Positions 59,582 to 61,651 of a DNA stretch of 61,651 nt are shown piece after piece. This DNA comes from an uncultured Clostridia bacterium (lineage in GTDB: Bacteria > Bacillota > Clostridia > Saccharofermentanales > DTU023). The stretch covers positions 1 through 61,651 of the forward strand of contig CAKZWV010000065.1 in NCBI GenBank assembly GCA_937922005.1. Reading direction: 5' to 3'. The notes beneath the pieces are model-generated. The model was given only the letters and a program-made list of their open reading frames with translations, did not search any database and was not told where the DNA came from. How positions within the stretch are numbered: position 1 is the stretch's first letter; every line of letters begins with the position of its first letter. Both the position numbers and the translations under genes were made by a program.

Positions 59582-60064
59582 ATGGCGAAGAGAACCATGA
59601 GCAAGCAGGAGCTTTTAGAAAATAGAGAAGAACTCCTGGCTGAGTATAATAAGATTCATCCGAAGAATAAAAAACCTGCCACCCTCACCAAGAAAGCTAA
59701 AAAGACCCTAGGAATTGGACGGGATTGCGGAAAAGCCCAATCTGCCCTTCTACGGATTTCTCCCAGCAAGGTACGGATTGTTGTCAATATCGTACGTGGC
59801 AAGAATGTTGATGAGGCCCTGAGCATCCTTCAATATACGCCCAAGATTGCTTCGCCTGAAGTTTACAAGGTGATTCAATCTGCTAAGGCCAATGCGGTCA
59901 ATAACAATGGTTTATCCGAAGATAAGCTCTATGTGGCAGAGATCCAAGTCAATGAAGGACCTACCATGAAACGCTACATTGCAGCCGGTAAGGGTTCAGG
60001 TCGCAGAATTTTGAAGAGAACGTGTAAGATCAAAGTTGTGCTGAAAGAAAGAGCGGAGGCATAA
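59582..60064 (+). CDS. rplV: Ribosomal protein L22 with N-terminal extension
   Basis: 160 residues against ~110 for most. The normal L22 begins near residue 50 (KAQSALLRISPSKVRIVVNI) and continues through NNNGLSEDKLYVAEIQVNEG to GSGRRILKRTCKIKVVL, including the tunnel hairpin. The first ~48 residues (MSKQELLENREELLAEYN and a lysine-rich stretch) are extra. AAGGGAG before the ATG supports the long start, and only Met6 offers a nearby alternative. S19 and S3 genes flank it. Confidence 0.95.
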   Translation: MAKRTMSKQELLENREELLAEYNKIHPKNKKPATLTKKAKKTLGIGRDCGKAQSALLRISPSKVRIVVNIVRGKNVDEALSILQYTPKIASPEVYKVIQSAKANAVNNNGLSEDKLYVAEIQVNEGPTMKRYIAAGKGSGRRILKRTCKIKVVLKERAEA

Positions 60065-60065
60065 G

Positions 60066-60752
60066 ATGGGCCAAAAAGTAAATCCGAACGGCTTACGGGT
60101 CGGCGTTATCAAAGATTGGGACAACCGCTGGTATGCTGACAAAAAAGACTTTTCTCGCTTCCTAGTTGAGGATTATCAAATTCGCGAGTTTGTCAACAAA
60201 CATTATCAGAATGCTGGTATTTCTCAAATTATTCTTGAAAGAGAAGGCGCTGACAAGGTCATTCTGAGTATTTTGACAGCTAAGCCTGGTGTCATTATCG
60301 GCAGACAAGGTGCAGAGATCGAAGTTTTCAAGAATCTCCTAACGAAAAAGTTTAAACGACAATTCTTTGTTAACGTCCGTGAAAACAAGAACCCTGATTG
60401 TGATGCCATCTTAGTTGCTGAGAGCATTGCCAAGCAATTGGAAGATCGTGTTTCCTTCAGAAAGGCAGTCAAGCAAGCTATTGGCCGGGCTATGAAGCAA
60501 GGGGCTAAGGGGATTAAGGTACAGACAAGTGGACGTCTGGGCGGAGCTGAAATTGCTCGCTCTGAGTCTTACCATGAGGGAACCATTCCCCTTCATACCT
60601 TGCGGGCTGATATTGATTATGCTCTTGCCGAAGCCCATACCATTGCTGGTATTGTCGGCGTTAAAGTGTGGATCTACAAGGGAGAGGTTATTCCCAGTCT
60701 CAAACCAGAGCCCAAGAGAACTGAACAAGTTCGCGAAGGAGGGCAAGGCTAA
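60066..60752 (+). CDS. rpsC: Ribosomal protein S3
   Basis: 228 residues. GQKVNPNGLRVGVIKDWDNR at the start, the KH domain with GVIIGRQGAEIEVFKNLL, and RLGGAEIARSESYHEGTIPL near the C-terminus are diagnostic. It forms the mRNA entry helicase with S4 and S5. It starts one base after the rplV stop, and its last base is the first base of the rplP start. Confidence 0.98.
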   Translation: MGQKVNPNGLRVGVIKDWDNRWYADKKDFSRFLVEDYQIREFVNKHYQNAGISQIILEREGADKVILSILTAKPGVIIGRQGAEIEVFKNLLTKKFKRQFFVNVRENKNPDCDAILVAESIAKQLEDRVSFRKAVKQAIGRAMKQGAKGIKVQTSGRLGGAEIARSESYHEGTIPLHTLRADIDYALAEAHTIAGIVGVKVWIYKGEVIPSLKPEPKRTEQVREGGQG

Positions 60753-61318
60753 TGTTACAACCGAAAAGATACAAATATAGAAAGCAACACCGGGGTAGAA
60801 TGAAAGGCAAGGCCTATCGTGGCAATTTTGTAGCCTATGGACAATTTGGTCTACAAGCTCTTGAGCCTTGCTGGTTAACCGGAAACCAGATTGAAGCAGC
60901 CAGAGTCGCTATTAACCGTTATCTAAGAAGAGACGGTAAGGTATGGATTAAAGTCTTCCCTGATAAGTCGGTTACGAAAAAACCAGCTGAAGTCCGGATG
61001 GGTTCCGGTAAAGGTAACGTTGAAGAGTGGGTTGCCGTAGTTCGCCCAGGTAGAGTTCTTTTTGAACTTGCCGGGGTTAACCGAGAAACTGCAAGAGAGG
61101 CTTTCCGTCTGGCATCTCACAAGCTTCCCATCAAGACCAAGATGATTGAGAATCTCAATTATGTGGAAGATCCACACTTGAAAGAACTAATTGAGGCCGA
61201 GGCTGAAGCTGAGAAAGAGGCTGAGATGGAAGCTGCTGAAGCTGCTGAGAATGCCAACAATGAGGCAGAAGCTGCTCATGCGGGAGCAGGTAAAACCAAT
61301 GAGGGGGACGCTGAATGA
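60752..61318 (+). CDS. rplP: Ribosomal protein L16 with acidic Ala/Glu-rich C-terminal tail
   Basis: 188 residues against ~140. The L16 core (1-140) is normal: MLQPKRYKYRKQHRGRMKGK, AARVAINRYLRRDGKVWIKV and MGSGKGNVEEWVAVVRPGR, ending at the region of SHKLPIKTKM. The last ~45 residues are an extension made mostly of Ala and Glu (AEAEAEKEAEMEAAEAAENA). It binds 23S near the A-site and is important for tRNA placement. ATG overlaps the rpsC stop (TAATG). Confidence 0.95.
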   Translation: MLQPKRYKYRKQHRGRMKGKAYRGNFVAYGQFGLQALEPCWLTGNQIEAARVAINRYLRRDGKVWIKVFPDKSVTKKPAEVRMGSGKGNVEEWVAVVRPGRVLFELAGVNRETAREAFRLASHKLPIKTKMIENLNYVEDPHLKELIEAEAEAEKEAEMEAAEAAENANNEAEAAHAGAGKTNEGDAE

Positions 61319-61548
61319 TCAAGGCAAGTGACTTAAGAAGCAAATCAGTGGAAGAGCTGAATCAAGAGCTTGAAAATCTCCAAATGGAACATTTCAACCT
61401 ACGCTTCCAACATAAGACCAATAAATTGGAAAACTATGCTCAGCTTAAGAATGTACGCAAGGACATTGCAAGAGTGAAGACGGTCCTCAGAGAGCTCGAG
61501 CTCCAGAAAGAGGGACGGATGATGGTTCGTCAAGGAGAGAATAAATAA
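61315..61548 (+). CDS. rpmC: Ribosomal protein L29
   Basis: 77 residues, slightly long. KASDLRSKSVEELNQELENL and NFRFQ-type sequence LRFQHKTNKLENYAQLKNVR fit L29. The ATG overlaps the rplP stop by four bases (ATGA). It sits near the exit tunnel beside L23. Confidence 0.96.
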   Translation: MIKASDLRSKSVEELNQELENLQMEHFNLRFQHKTNKLENYAQLKNVRKDIARVKTVLRELELQKEGRMMVRQGENK

Positions 61549-61651
61549 TGGCAGAGAGAAATATGCGCAAATCTCGGACGGGCACTGTGGTTAGTGATGC
61601 CATGGATAAGACTGTCACCGTCTTGATTACAACTCATAAAAGAGATTTAAA
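61548..61651 (+). CDS. rpsQ: Ribosomal protein S17, N-terminal part (cut by window end)
   Basis: The first 34 codons are present: AERNMRKSRTGTVVSDAMDK leads to TVTVLITTHKRD, typical of S17. The ATG shares its first base with the rpmC stop (TAATG), and AAGGAGAG is upstream. The rest lies beyond the window. Confidence 0.95.
   Translation, partial: MAERNMRKSRTGTVVSDAMDKTVTVLITTHKRDL

Overview
The window looks like the chromosome of a low-to-mid GC Gram-positive anaerobe of the Bacillota (Clostridia/Tissierellia-like). The evidence is a perfect CIRCE operator ahead of hrcA-grpE-dnaK-dnaJ, a two-subunit glycine decarboxylase (gcvPA/gcvPB), formate-tetrahydrofolate ligase, histidine ammonia-lyase, an ftsEX-M23-ctpA cell-wall block, the long form of HPF and the S10 ribosomal operon. 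I cannot name a genus. No tRNA, rRNA, insertion sequence or CRISPR array was recognised.

Layout. 1-1959: C-terminal part of a repeat-rich, sortase-anchored surface protein, cut by the window edge. 2234-6697: a TetR-type regulator with its own promoter and five membrane proteins of unknown role. 6812-10474 (minus): an ABC-2 exporter (ATPase and two permeases). 10839-12091 (minus): an XRE regulator and a peroxiredoxin with a 30-cysteine N-terminal extension. 12443-16446: a structured leader RNA, an NhaC-family antiporter, a small membrane protein and hutH. 16655-21182: tpx, a C69 dipeptidase, a TIGR04076 protein and guaA. 21344-28103: the CIRCE heat-shock operon and a degenerate PrmA-like protein. 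28275-34001: gcvT-gcvH-gcvPA-gcvPB and GAPDH. 34240-41827: an OPT transporter, hpf, pcrA, a frameshifted dGTPase-like gene and a YfbR-like nucleotidase. 42170-45736: a dockerin-bearing glucosaminidase and a membrane-anchored cohesin protein. 45987-48863: cca (apparently leaderless) and fhs. 49260-55922: ftsE (with a long proline-rich tail), ftsX, a coiled-coil M23 protein, ctpA and trpS. 56035-61651: an attenuator-like leader followed by rpsJ-rplC-rplD-rplW-rplB-rpsS-rplV-rpsC-rplP-rpmC-rpsQ (cut by the edge).

How the parts fit. Glycine cleavage and Fhs feed one-carbon units into tetrahydrofolate, and HutH adds a histidine-degrading entry. Tpx and the Cys-rich peroxiredoxin suggest peroxide defence. 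The most striking system is a two-gene cohesin/dockerin pair: a secreted peptidoglycan glucosaminidase ends in a type-I-like dockerin, and the next gene, 12 bp downstream, encodes a membrane-anchored protein with a single cohesin domain. This would tether a wall hydrolase at the membrane by a cellulosome-type contact. A few kilobases away, FtsE carries an about 260-residue repetitive proline-rich tail, and the M23 protein encoded next to FtsX has lost one expected zinc ligand, so it looks like an activator rather than an enzyme. Another recurring peculiarity is short duplication of gene 3' ends, stop codon included, just downstream of the gene (dipeptidase, OPT transporter, pcrA, ABC permease).
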